Origin: Acidobacteriota bacterium
GTDB lineage: Bacteria > Acidobacteriota > Terriglobia > Terriglobales > Acidobacteriaceae
DNA: 64,000 nt
Direction of reading: 5' to 3'
Assembly: GCA_016196065.1 (NCBI GenBank)
Contig: JACPYL010000008.1
Span: forward strand, 372,001-436,000
A program made the position numbers and the translations under genes. The number at the start of each line of letters is the position of its first letter. Position 1 is the stretch's first letter. The notes below the pieces were generated by a model. The model saw only the letters and a list, made by a program, of their open reading frames with translations, did no database searches and was not told where the DNA came from. Shown in pieces: positions 36,769 to 44,899 of the stretch.

Positions 36769-37235
36769 GCTGCTAGCTACTAGCAATCACGAGCTTTGCC
36801 GCCACTATGATCCTAGCCGGATCGCCGTACGGGTTGGACCTTCTGAACAAGCGAAGTCAACATTCTTTGCACCTCTTGGATCTTCTGTTCCGTCTTTTGG
36901 AAGTCGGCTTCTAGAAGGAGGCCCAAGTCCTTTGCTAGAAGCAAGTGGTATTCAGTTTCACTGGCGGAACCTCGCGCGATTTGCAGGAAGCGCGTCATCT
37001 CTCGTCTGAGTGCCGCCCGCAGCCTTCCGCGATATTCGCTCCGATCGAAGCCGCGGAACGCCGCACTTGTGAGGCGATGCCGTAAATTTCATCGCGAGGA
37101 AACGATCGCGTCACACCATAGATCAATACCGTCAATTCGTGAGCCTTTGACCACACCCTCAACTCCTTAAAGTCCTTCATATTGCCTCCGTTCGAGTAGC
37201 TGTTTGCTAGAGGTCAGAAGCTAGTAGCTAGCAGC
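36769..37235. repeat. Cassette bounded by perfect 16-bp inverted repeats
   Basis: GCTGCTAGCTACTAGC at 36769-36784 is the exact reverse complement of GCTAGTAGCTAGCAGC at 37220-37235. Further TAGCTACTAGCTAC words lie just outside the left end. The 435 bases between contain only the frameshifted four-helix-bundle gene. Similar AGCT-rich words occur at about 5826-5850 and 31681-31712, so the ends may be general intergenic repeats. Confidence 0.6.
36813..37180 (-). pseudogene. Frameshifted four-helix-bundle (S23/IVP-type) protein gene
   Basis: Two overlapping frames together encode one protein of about 120 residues. The first (37180-36995) gives MKDFKELRVWSKAHELTVLI to SASIGANIAEGCGRHSDER. The second (36998-36813) gives MTRFLQIARGSASETEYHLL to the end. 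Intact relatives run continuously through G-C-G-R...E-M-x-R-F-L-Q-I-A-x-G-S-A-S-E-x-E-Y. One base missing near 36999-37006 explains the break. Stop and start overlap as ATGA, so two coupled subunits or recoding remain possible. Such proteins occur as intervening-sequence proteins and isolated genes. Their function is unknown. The gene lies inside 16-bp inverted repeats. Confidence 0.8.
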
Positions 37236-37241
37236 CCGCAG

Positions 37242-38408
37242 CTAAAAGCTCTTCACAAAATTCTTTCCCGGCAACTGCCGGATTTTCCCGCTTAGTTCCA
37301 GCTCAAAAAGTGCGGCGAAGATTTCTGAAGAGGAGACTTCGCTTTCCAGGGTCTCGACGATCTCGTCAATGTGTGTCGATTCGTCTGGCTTCAACAATCG
37401 AAGGATTTTCCTTTCATACGGCGAGGTGTCGTCTTCGGGGAATAGAGATGCGGTTTCGGAGGCGGAAGATTCATCGCGGACGGCGGTGAGAGTGTCTTGA
37501 ATGTCCGTAGGTAGTTCTTCCCAAACGTCTTCCCAGGTTGCAACCAACTTGGCACCCTGCTTAATCAAAGTGTTCGGTCCCCACGATCCTTTATTGGTTA
37601 CGTTGCCGGGGACGGCATACACGTCACGGTTCTGTTCGAGCGCGCAGCGGGCGGTGATCCGCGTTCCGCTATATTCAGCAGCTTCGACGACCAGCACGCC
37701 GACCGACATGCCGCTGATGATGCGGTTGCGGATCGGAAAATTCTGAGGCGCGGCAAATGTGCCGATCGGAAACTCGGAAATCAGTGCGCCTCCGAGGCTC
37801 AGGATCTGCTCCGCGAGGCGCGAATTTTCTTTGGGATACAACACGTCAACGCCCGTGCCAAATACGGCAACTGTTTTTCCTCCCGCTGCGATTGCGCCGC
37901 GATGCGAGGCGGTATCCACGCCACGCGCCATGCCACTGATGATGACCAGTCCGCGGGCGGCCAGATCTTTGGATAATCGCTCGGCCATACCAAGTCCGTA
38001 GGGCGTTGGGTGCCGCGTGCCGACCATCGCGATACCCGCCAGCGAGAGCACTTCGACGCTGCCGCGCACAAAAAGTACAACCGGCGGATCGTAGATTTCT
38101 TTCAGGTGACTTGGATACGCAGGATCGTCGAGAGCGATGATCTTCGCGCCGCAAGCGACTGCCTTTGCAGTCTCCTGCTGCGCCAGTTCCATCGAGTCCC
38201 CCGTGGCCAACGATTGCGCGGAGGCAACGGGCATCCCAGTCGCTTCCAGTTCCGTGAGGGTGGCCTGAAACACGCGTTCGGCGCTGCCAAAGTGCTCAAC
38301 AAGTTTCCGAACACGCGTGGGACCAAGGCGCGGCGTCAGCGCGAGGGCCAACCAGTAGGCGGCCGGTTGCAGCGTGGAATTCGGCGTACTGAGGACAGGG
38401 CTCGACAT
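37242..38408 (-). CDS. dprA: DNA processing protein DprA
   Basis: 388 residues. DprA loads RecA on incoming single-stranded DNA during natural transformation. The order is an N-terminal SAM-like helical region (residues 15-75), the extended Rossmann fold (about 95-310) and a C-terminal winged helix (about 320-385). The Rossmann fold has MVGTRHPTPYGLGMAERLSK, ISGMARGVDTASHRGAIAAG, VFGTGVDVLYPKENSRL, SEFPIGTFAAPQNFPIRNRI and YSGTRITARCALEQNRDVYA. The stop lies only seven bases from the right inverted repeat of the cassette. No other competence gene is nearby. Confidence 0.96.
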   Translation of the reverse strand: MSSPVLSTPNSTLQPAAYWLALALTPRLGPTRVRKLVEHFGSAERVFQATLTELEATGMPVASAQSLATGDSMELAQQETAKAVACGAKIIALDDPAYPSHLKEIYDPPVVLFVRGSVEVLSLAGIAMVGTRHPTPYGLGMAERLSKDLAARGLVIISGMARGVDTASHRGAIAAGGKTVAVFGTGVDVLYPKENSRLAEQILSLGGALISEFPIGTFAAPQNFPIRNRIISGMSVGVLVVEAAEYSGTRITARCALEQNRDVYAVPGNVTNKGSWGPNTLIKQGAKLVATWEDVWEELPTDIQDTLTAVRDESSASETASLFPEDDTSPYERKILRLLKPDESTHIDEIVETLESEVSSSEIFAALFELELSGKIRQLPGKNFVKSF

Positions 38409-38486
38409 GGTGCGTGGACTCTACGGGCTTGGCAAGCGGCTGTCTGTGAGGGCGCGCACACCATATTTGTTAGAATTCGTAAATCA

Positions 38487-39299
38487 ATGAGCCGGTTGAA
38501 GATTTCGGCGATTTCCTATCTGAACACGGCCCCGCTCCTGTGGGATTTCGAGCATGGAGATGCGGGCGCTGACTTCGAAATTTCCTACACGGTGCCGTCG
38601 GCCTGTGCGGCGGCCCTGCACTCAGGAACGGCGGATATCGGGATCATTCCCGCCGCTGCCTACAGCACCATCCCCGGCCTGGTCATTGTTCCTGAAATCG
38701 CGATTGCGGCACGCCACCCGGTGCGATCCATTCTGCTGGTCAGCAAGGTTCCTATCGAAAAAGTACGCACGGTGGCGCTCGACACTTCGTCGATGACCTC
38801 GGTTGCCTTAACTCAAATTCTGTTCGCGAAGTGGCTAGGCGGCGCGCGCGACTACAAGGCCATGGATCCCGATCTGGACGTAATGCTCAGCGCGTGCGAT
38901 GCCGGGTTACTCATTGGAGACCCGGCCCTGCAAGTTGACCGTGGGCGTTACGTCACGCTGGATCTGGCCGAGGAGTGGATCGCGCGAACGGGCAAGTCAT
39001 TCGTGTTTGCGTTCTGGGCGATTCGCCGGGAAGCGCTTGCCGGACGCGACGCCCCTGCAATTGGCGATATATTCAAGAAATCGCGGGATCATGGTTTGCG
39101 TCCAGAGAATCTGGAGAATGTTGTGCAGGAGTGGGGGCCGCGGCTGAATTTGTCCGCCGCGGTGATCCGGAGGTATCTCACACATAACATTCATTACTAC
39201 CTCGATCCGCCGTGCCTGGAGGGATTGCAGCTTTTCTACCGCTACGGGGCGGAACAGGGCGTCTTGCCTTCGGTGCGGGAATTGGAATTTGCAGTTTAG
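38487..39299 (+). CDS. mqnA: Chorismate dehydratase (futalosine pathway)
   Basis: 270 residues, cytoplasmic, PBP-like fold. It dehydrates chorismate to 3-enolpyruvylbenzoate, the entry step of futalosine-route menaquinone synthesis. Recognisable stretches are LKISAISYLNTAPLLWDFEH at the N-terminus, VPSACAAALHSGTADIGIIP, ALDTSSMTSVALTQILFAKW and LLIGDPALQ. The ATG at 38487 starts the protein in the usual place. The frame is open upstream into the dprA region, but that is not coding. It diverges from dprA with 78 bases between start codons. Confidence 0.93.
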   Translation: MSRLKISAISYLNTAPLLWDFEHGDAGADFEISYTVPSACAAALHSGTADIGIIPAAAYSTIPGLVIVPEIAIAARHPVRSILLVSKVPIEKVRTVALDTSSMTSVALTQILFAKWLGGARDYKAMDPDLDVMLSACDAGLLIGDPALQVDRGRYVTLDLAEEWIARTGKSFVFAFWAIRREALAGRDAPAIGDIFKKSRDHGLRPENLENVVQEWGPRLNLSAAVIRRYLTHNIHYYLDPPCLEGLQLFYRYGAEQGVLPSVRELEFAV

Positions 39300-39514
39300 G
39301 AAAATTGGCCCCCTCTCCATTCTCCCCAGACCATGCGCCATGAACTTCGTCCCACGACCGCCATCGGTTCGTGTTTCGGGCGGATTGCGCAAACAGTTGC
39401 CATTTAGCTGCACTCCGGATGATCGTTGCATATTTATTTTCGAAACATCGCCGATTGGCGCCCGGAATACGCACTATTGTATGAACGGGAATTTCTGTGA
39501 GGAGAAAATCGTTT

Positions 39515-40552
39515 ATGAAGGTCGTCGTCTTTGCTTGTTGCTGTCTGTTGATGGTTGGTCTCGCAACGCAACCGTCCCTCGCCGCATGGGGACCATTCGC
39601 TTCGATGGGAAGCACTACGGTGAATTCCGATCCCTCGTGCGCGCCGATGCCCGGAGGAAAAGCAGTCTGCTCGGCACGTGGTTTCACCAACAGTCTGCTG
39701 GTCAACCAATTTGATGGAACCGCCTGGTCGGGCTGGACGAAGCTTGCCGGGACGGTGACGTCCGGTCCCAGTTGCGCAACAGACGGCAATGGGAAAGTGA
39801 TTTGCGCCGCGCGCGCCGCAAGTGGCGTGATGGTCTACACCATCTTCAATGGCACCACGTGGTCCGCGGAGGTGAAGCTCAAGGGCCTGTTGGCGAGCGG
39901 CCCGAGTTGTGCCAGCCTGGGCGCTGGGCGTGTGCTCTGCGCTGCGCGCAGTTCCAGTGGCGGCCTCACATCCAGCGTCTTTAGTGGAACGGCCTGGAGC
40001 ACCTTCGATAACCAGGCCGCGACCAGCACCAGCGAACCGAGTTGTGGCGGTGACGATGCCGGTCGAGCAGTCTGCGCCATGCGGGACACGACGGGAAAGA
40101 TTATCGTCAACCGCTACAACGGAACTGCCTGGGACGGATTCCTCAACATTGGGGGGCTCGCCAGCGACGGGCCGGTTTGCTCGAACTTCGGCATCGGCAG
40201 CCATGTAGTGTGCTTCGCCCGCGGGACCGACATGAACTATTTCGGCAGTCAATTCTTAGGGGGATCATGGGTCGCGGCGCAATGGACGACATGGTCATCG
40301 CTCGCAGGAGGGTTCGTGTATTCCAAAGGCGGTTGTGCCGTGATTGGAACCGGACAAATGATCTGCGGAGTCATCGCCGTGACGGACAGTGGCTTTTACA
40401 TCACGCAATTCAATGGGAGCAACTGGAGCAGTTACCTCGGCCTCGGGCAGACTTCAATCGGCAACCCGGGGTGTACCACGCTAGGCGGCGGTAAGGCGCT
40501 ATGCACGGTCGTCGGTGTGAACAACAAGGTGCAGAGTACGGTCGGGCCGTAA
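39515..40552 (+). CDS. Secreted protein of about six Cys-containing beta repeats
   Basis: 345 residues. The signal peptide is MKVVVFACCCLLMVGLATQ, cleaved near SLA-AW. The mature protein is built of repeats about 50 residues long, each with FNGT-x-W-S or a close variant followed by a paired-Cys pattern (SGPSCATDGNGKVICAARA, SGPSCASLGAGRVLCAARS, SEPSCGGDDAGRAVCAMRD). The two Cys are 11-12 residues apart and probably form a disulfide within each blade. The design resembles PLL-like lectin propellers, but I cannot name the family. ATG 39515 has AGGAGAA ten bases upstream. Confidence 0.75.
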   Translation: MKVVVFACCCLLMVGLATQPSLAAWGPFASMGSTTVNSDPSCAPMPGGKAVCSARGFTNSLLVNQFDGTAWSGWTKLAGTVTSGPSCATDGNGKVICAARAASGVMVYTIFNGTTWSAEVKLKGLLASGPSCASLGAGRVLCAARSSSGGLTSSVFSGTAWSTFDNQAATSTSEPSCGGDDAGRAVCAMRDTTGKIIVNRYNGTAWDGFLNIGGLASDGPVCSNFGIGSHVVCFARGTDMNYFGSQFLGGSWVAAQWTTWSSLAGGFVYSKGGCAVIGTGQMICGVIAVTDSGFYITQFNGSNWSSYLGLGQTSIGNPGCTTLGGGKALCTVVGVNNKVQSTVGP

Positions 40553-40624
40553 GTTGGCTGAAGCCTAAGAGGACGGGCACAGGGGCGAGGGATCCTCCAG
40601 GTTCGGTGCGCTTTCGGTAGTGGG

Positions 40625-40870
40625 CTACTTTGAAGTACCGAATAGATTCAAGCCCACTAGGAACGCCATAACTGCAGCCCCTGACACAATGACAAGAAAT
40701 ACGAGAGTGCCTACAGCCATGCCAATCCAGTAGCTGATGGGTTCCTTGTCCCGGCGAGAGGTGTGGCCTTTGACCGTAAGGACACCACTGCGGAAGGATT
40801 CGTAGTAACCCTTCCCAAGGAGGAAGGCCACCGTCGCACACAAAAAGAATATGCAGAGTTCGCGTGCCAT
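40625..40870 (-). CDS. Small two-helix membrane protein
   Basis: 81 residues. It has an N-terminal helix (LCIFFLCATVAFLLGKGYY), a basic middle (TVKGHTSRRDKEP) and a second helix (ISYWIGMAVGTLVFLVIVSG and on to the end). Base composition and amphipathy support a real gene. It is convergent with the repeat protein gene (40552) and divergent from the DedA-family gene at 40957. The function is unknown. Confidence 0.6.
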   Translation of the reverse strand: MARELCIFFLCATVAFLLGKGYYESFRSGVLTVKGHTSRRDKEPISYWIGMAVGTLVFLVIVSGAAVMAFLVGLNLFGTSK

Positions 40871-40956
40871 TTTGAATCACGATTCTAAGCGGAAGTAGCC
40901 CATTACCGCGCTGTCACATCGCAACTTCCTCGCTCCAATCCTGTTTTAATAAGGAA

Positions 40957-41565
40957 ATGCCATCGTTCGCGGTTGTCCTGCTTGCCACCCACAAGAGCGC
41001 GTTGCGATGGCTGATTGGCTTGGGCGGTCCCGGTTTGATTCTTCTGGGCCTCGCCGACAACTCGCTCGTTCCCATGCCCGGTAGCACCGACGTGGTCACG
41101 ATTCTTTTGGCGGCACACCACCGCGAATGGTGGATCTACTATGCGCTGATGGCCACGAACGGAGCCGTTCTTGGCGGTTTTCTAACTTACCGGATGGCGC
41201 GACGAGGCGGCAAGGCAACGCTGGAGAAAAGGTTCTCGCAGAAGAGAATCAAAAAGGTCTACGCGATTTTTGAGCGATGGGGATTCGCGTCGGTAGCAAT
41301 CTCGGCAATCCTGCCGCCGCCCTTTCCGATTGTTCCCATTCTTCTGGCCGCCGGAGCCATGCAATATCCCACCAGGAAGTTCCTGAGCGCTTTGGCGGTT
41401 GGGCGCGGCATTCGATTCACGATCCTGGGATATCTCGGAGCGCACTACGGAACGCACATCGTGCGTTTCTTCGCGAAGTACTACTGGCCGGTGCTGATCG
41501 TTTTGATCGCTTCAGCAGTTTTAGGCGCGCTGCTCGGGCTGTACCAGTATTTGCGGAGAAAATAA
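40957..41565 (+). CDS. DedA-family (VTT domain) membrane protein
   Basis: 202 residues with about five hydrophobic segments. The VTT signature begins LIGLGGPGLILLGLADNSLV and P-M-P-G-S-T-D. A TNGAVLGGFLTYRMARRGGK loop follows, and the re-entrant segment is AISAILPPPFPIVPILLAAG. Family members transport or scramble lipids (undecaprenyl phosphate, phospholipids). The role here is not determined by sequence. It resembles the YqaA/SNARE-associated subgroup. It is followed by a 310-base gene-free repeat region. Confidence 0.88.
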   Translation: MPSFAVVLLATHKSALRWLIGLGGPGLILLGLADNSLVPMPGSTDVVTILLAAHHREWWIYYALMATNGAVLGGFLTYRMARRGGKATLEKRFSQKRIKKVYAIFERWGFASVAISAILPPPFPIVPILLAAGAMQYPTRKFLSALAVGRGIRFTILGYLGAHYGTHIVRFFAKYYWPVLIVLIASAVLGALLGLYQYLRRK

Positions 41566-41592
41566 CGCAGTGCTGCAGTGCGACGCATCATT

Positions 41593-41780
41593 GATTCGTA
41601 TCAGGGGTTTGTCGTGGATTGGCATCAGGGATGCGTAGCGGGGATTCGTATCAGGGCATCGCTTTAGCGATGCCGCAATGCCCGGAACAGAGACGCGGCT
41701 TTAGCCGCTGGGGGCAACGCCGGCGCTGAAGCCGATCGAGTGGTCGATCCTTGGGCGGGCCTGAAGACCCGGCCCTGTTA
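41593..41780. repeat. Tandem 25-bp words and consecutive small hairpins
   Basis: GATTCGTATCAGGG occurs at 41593 and 41643, with the variant GATTGGCATCAGGG at 41617 (steps of 24 and 26). Next come the hairpins GGCATCGC-TTTA-GCGATGCC (41655-41674) and GCGGC-TTTA-GCCGC (41695-41708), then GC-rich palindromic words to about 41780. Apart from these, the gene-free gap 41566-41875 shows nothing. Confidence 0.7.
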
Positions 41781-41875
41781 CGAATCTTTTCAAACGGCAC
41801 CTCCGACGAAAATAACGCAAACTCGCACCCAACTCGTATCACCAGCTAAAATAGAGGTGATTGAGGGGTGAGAGG

Positions 41876-42922
41876 ATGGCGTTGACCAAACAGCAAGCTC
41901 TGGAGATGTTTCAGTCCGATGATCTGATCGGCATTGGCATGGAAGCCGATGCGGTGCGCCGCCGGATTCATCCCGAGGGCACGGTCACCTACATCATCGA
42001 CCGCAATATCAATTACACGAATTTTTGCACCGAGTACTGCACGTTCTGCGCTTTCTACCGCCCACTGAAGGGACCCGCTTCCAAAGAAGGCTACATCCTC
42101 GATTTCGAAACCATCTACGACAAGATTCAGGAGACGGTGGAACTGGGCGGCACGGGCGTTCTCATGCAGGGTGGACTGCATCCGGACCTCAAAATCGATT
42201 GGCACGAAAAAATGCTGAGCGGCATCAAGCAACGCTTTCCAAAGATTCATCTGCATTGCTATTCCGCGTCGGAGATTTTAGCGATCGCGGAATACAGCGA
42301 TCTCAACGTGCGCGACACAATCGTCCGCCTGCGTGACGCCGGATTGGATTCCATCCCTGGTGGTGGAGCTGAAATTCTCGACGATGAAGTTCGGCACAAG
42401 ATTGCCCGTCTGAAATGCCTGACCGAGGATTGGCTGCTGGTGCATCGCACGGCACATCAACTCGGCATGCGTACGACGGCCACCATGATGTTTGGCGTTG
42501 GCGAAACCGCGGAGCATCGCATCAATCATTTCCAGAAGCTTTATGAACTCCAGGAAGAGACGGGCGGATTCACCGCTTTTATCCCGTGGAGTTTCCAACC
42601 AGCCAACACGGCCCTGGGCGGACGACGCTGGGAGGAAGCCACTGCGGTGGAGTATCTGAAAGTTCTGGCGATCTCGCGGCTGTATCTGTCGAATTTTCTG
42701 AATGTGCAATCGAGTTGGGTAACGCAGGGATTGAAAGTCTGCCAGATGGGCCTACGTTTTGGCGGCAATGATGTCGGCTCCGTGATGCTGGAAGAAAATG
42801 TGGTGCGGGCGGCAGGCGTCACGAACTGCACGACGGAGGAAGAATTGCGCCGCATTATCCGCGATGCCGGATTCCGTCCGGCGCAGCGGGATACGTTGTA
42901 CCGGCAGTATTTCCTGAATTAG
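41876..42922 (+). CDS. mqnC: Cyclic dehypoxanthinyl futalosine synthase (radical SAM)
   Basis: 348 residues. A radical SAM enzyme that cyclises dehypoxanthinyl futalosine in menaquinone synthesis. The 4Fe-4S motif is CTEYCTFCAF near residues 50-59 (C-x3-C-x2-C), preceded by DRNINYTNF, which is diagnostic of MqnC rather than MqnE. PGGGAEILDD, TTATMMFGVGETAEHR, PWSFQPANTAL and FGGNDVGSVMLEENVVRAAG complete the pattern. ATG 41876 follows a GAGGGG placed seven bases upstream. A TTG at 41861 is unlikely. With mqnA and mqnD nearby, three pathway steps are encoded within 11 kb. Confidence 0.93.
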   Translation: MALTKQQALEMFQSDDLIGIGMEADAVRRRIHPEGTVTYIIDRNINYTNFCTEYCTFCAFYRPLKGPASKEGYILDFETIYDKIQETVELGGTGVLMQGGLHPDLKIDWHEKMLSGIKQRFPKIHLHCYSASEILAIAEYSDLNVRDTIVRLRDAGLDSIPGGGAEILDDEVRHKIARLKCLTEDWLLVHRTAHQLGMRTTATMMFGVGETAEHRINHFQKLYELQEETGGFTAFIPWSFQPANTALGGRRWEEATAVEYLKVLAISRLYLSNFLNVQSSWVTQGLKVCQMGLRFGGNDVGSVMLEENVVRAAGVTNCTTEEELRRIIRDAGFRPAQRDTLYRQYFLN

Positions 42923-42939
42923 TTGACCAGGGCGTCGAT

Positions 42940-43008
42940 TTTGGGTGGCGCAGCGCTTCAGCGCTGCGATGGGGATCATTATCTGCTTGGGCTTCAGCCC
43001 TGAGGGCC
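42940..43008 (-). repeat. Composite palindromic repeat, copy 3 (inverted)
   Basis: It reads in the opposite sense to the other copies: TTTGGGTGGC, then the hairpin GCAGCGCT-TC-AGCGCTGC (42950-42967), a spacer and GGGCTTCAGCCCTGAGGGC. It begins 18 bases after the mqnC stop. Confidence 0.8.
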
Positions 43009-43077
43009 CGTCATTGTGCGGTTCTTCTAATTTTCGGGCGCAGGAGTAACTGACATTGCCTCTTCCTTGCGACCACT

Positions 43078-43148
43078 CGACCGCAGCGGCTAAAGCCTAT
43101 TTATTTTTTAGCGGTGATCGCAGCGGTAAACCGCTGCGCCACCCAAAA
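43078..43148 (+). repeat. Composite palindromic repeat, copy 4
   Basis: CGACCGCAGCGGCTAAAGCC leads to the hairpin GCAGCGGT-AA-ACCGCTGC (43120-43137) and GCCACCCAAAA. With copy 3 it forms an inverted pair about 210 bases across, with ends TTTGGGTGGCGCAGCG and its complement. Confidence 0.8.
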
Positions 43149-43199
43149 CCAACGACAGCATCGACTTTCGTTTCCGTTTTCAAATCTGCGCTCACAGGG

Positions 43200-44846
43200 A
43201 TGAGATTTACCCCTATCAATCGCTCGTTCGCTCTCATTTTCCTTGTTGGCTTCATTCTGTTGATTCAGGCAAGAGCGCAAGACGCGACTCACACTTCTAC
43301 CGCAACGTTGGCAGGCGTGGTCGTCAAGGAACCAGGTAGCCAGCCACTGAAGAAAGTCTTGCTCCACCTGATTGCGGAAGATCAAAAAGATGGCGGCAAC
43401 TACACTGCTGACACCGACTCCGAGGGACATTTTCAGTTTGAGAAAGTGCAGCCAGGACGCTACCGCATGCTGCTGGAGAAAACTGGATTCCATCCCATCA
43501 ATCTGCGCGGGCGGCAGTCGGACGGCTCGGTCCTCAGCATAAGGACGGGGCAGGAAATCAACGACTTGCTCTTCCAGATGGTATCGGCGGCCGTCGTCAC
43601 TGGCCGGGTCGTCGATGAAGACGGCGATTCACTGCCGGCCTTCGGGGTGACACTCTGGCGCAGGCGTCCCGGCAAAACGCGAGATCCAGAGATTGCAGGG
43701 GAAGAACGCACCAACGATCGGGGTGAGTACCGATTTTCGGGACTCTTCCCGGGTCAGTATTACGTCGCGGTGATTCCACCACCGGACGTCCGCAATTTCA
43801 TTCGTACCAAAGAGAAAGATGATCCTCCCAAACCGAATCTGAGCTATTTGACCACGTACTATCCGAGCACCAACGATTTCACGCAGGCGGCGGCGATTGA
43901 TCTGCGGGCGGGCGACGAGATGCCGGTGAACTTCTCGCTGATTCCCGCACGGACGTATCGCATTCGTGGCATGGTCACGGGTATTCCTGCCAACCAGAAA
44001 CCCATGGTGCAACTGATGTCCAAGGGAGTGGGGCGGACGATGAATGGAGCCGACGTGGCGGCCGATGGCCAATTTGAGATTCGAGGAGTTGCGCCGGGAT
44101 CGTATTCGATTACAGTTTTCGCCGGCTCGGAAGGGCAAATACTGAGTGCCCGGGAGAGCGTGTCAGTGGTTGCAGCCGACGTAGAGGGACTGAAACTCAC
44201 TCCCGTTCAGCCTTTCACCATCGCCGGGGCCGTCCGTTTCGACGCCCCAGTTCCGCGGCAACTTGCGCAATGTTCGGTCTATCTGCGCGCGCTGGAAGAC
44301 GACGAGTCAACATCCAGCCCTGGCGGTGTCGTGACTGCGCAGGTCGATCGTTTCGGAAGTTTTCAGTGGACGGGCGTTATGCCTGGCGCCTACGTCGCGC
44401 AATTCAGTTGTGACAGCGAGCGCGACTTGTATTTGAAGTACGTCCGAATCGGTGCCAGCCACAACGATGCGGGCTTTCGTTTAACGGGACCTGCTTCCGT
44501 AGAACTGGTAGTAAGTCCGAAAAGTGGGATTCTCGAAGGCGTTGTCATGGATCACGACAATCCGTCATCCAATGCAAATGTTGTGGCCGTTCCGGAAGAG
44601 AAGTATCGAAAAATTACAGAACACTTCGGCACCGGATCCACGGATCAGAACGGACATTTCACGATTCGAGGGCTCACCCCGGGCAGCTACATGGTTTTCG
44701 CGTGGCAGGACTTGGATGAAGGCTTGTTCTACGATTCCGCATTTCTCAAATCTCAGGAATCGAATGGCGTGTCGTTGAAGGTCGAAGAAGCGTCAAGGCA
44801 GAAGATCGAGTTGAAAATCTCGGATGTCGGCGACGACTGGCGATAG
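43200..44846 (+). CDS. Secreted protein with repeated carboxypeptidase-regulatory/Cna-B-like domains
   Basis: 548 residues. It has a signal peptide (FALIFLVGFILLIQARAQ), then successive beta-sandwich units. The first is ATLAGVVVKEPGSQPLKKVL with HFQFEKVQPGRYRMLLEKTG. Others are VTGRVVDEDGDSLPAFGVTL with GEYRFSGLFPGQYYVAVIPP, GQFEIRGVAPGSYSITVFAG, and a last one with GHFTIRGLTPGSYMVFAWQD. The G-x-F-x-F/I-x-G-L-x-P-G-x-Y pattern marks each unit. No protease or TonB-receptor domain follows. It is probably a periplasmic or surface structural or binding protein. The longer frame from 43056 runs through repeat copy 4 and is rejected. Confidence 0.82.
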   Translation: MRFTPINRSFALIFLVGFILLIQARAQDATHTSTATLAGVVVKEPGSQPLKKVLLHLIAEDQKDGGNYTADTDSEGHFQFEKVQPGRYRMLLEKTGFHPINLRGRQSDGSVLSIRTGQEINDLLFQMVSAAVVTGRVVDEDGDSLPAFGVTLWRRRPGKTRDPEIAGEERTNDRGEYRFSGLFPGQYYVAVIPPPDVRNFIRTKEKDDPPKPNLSYLTTYYPSTNDFTQAAAIDLRAGDEMPVNFSLIPARTYRIRGMVTGIPANQKPMVQLMSKGVGRTMNGADVAADGQFEIRGVAPGSYSITVFAGSEGQILSARESVSVVAADVEGLKLTPVQPFTIAGAVRFDAPVPRQLAQCSVYLRALEDDESTSSPGGVVTAQVDRFGSFQWTGVMPGAYVAQFSCDSERDLYLKYVRIGASHNDAGFRLTGPASVELVVSPKSGILEGVVMDHDNPSSNANVVAVPEEKYRKITEHFGTGSTDQNGHFTIRGLTPGSYMVFAWQDLDEGLFYDSAFLKSQESNGVSLKVEEASRQKIELKISDVGDDWR

Positions 44847-44899
44847 GCTGGGTCGCAGGTCTTAGGTGTCAGGAAACCCGCTGTCGGCTGTCAGGTACA

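Noticed and set aside
36813-37180. Avd-type accessory protein of a diversity-generating retroelement
   Set aside because: The four-helix-bundle fold is similar, but I see no reverse transcriptase, template repeat or variable repeat anywhere near.
38010-38486. N-terminal extension of mqnA
   Set aside because: The frame is open but antisense to dprA. The MqnA family starts at the ATG at 38487.
43056-43199. N-terminal extension of the Cna-B-like gene
   Set aside because: It translates the palindromic repeat copy 4. A proper signal peptide begins at 43200.
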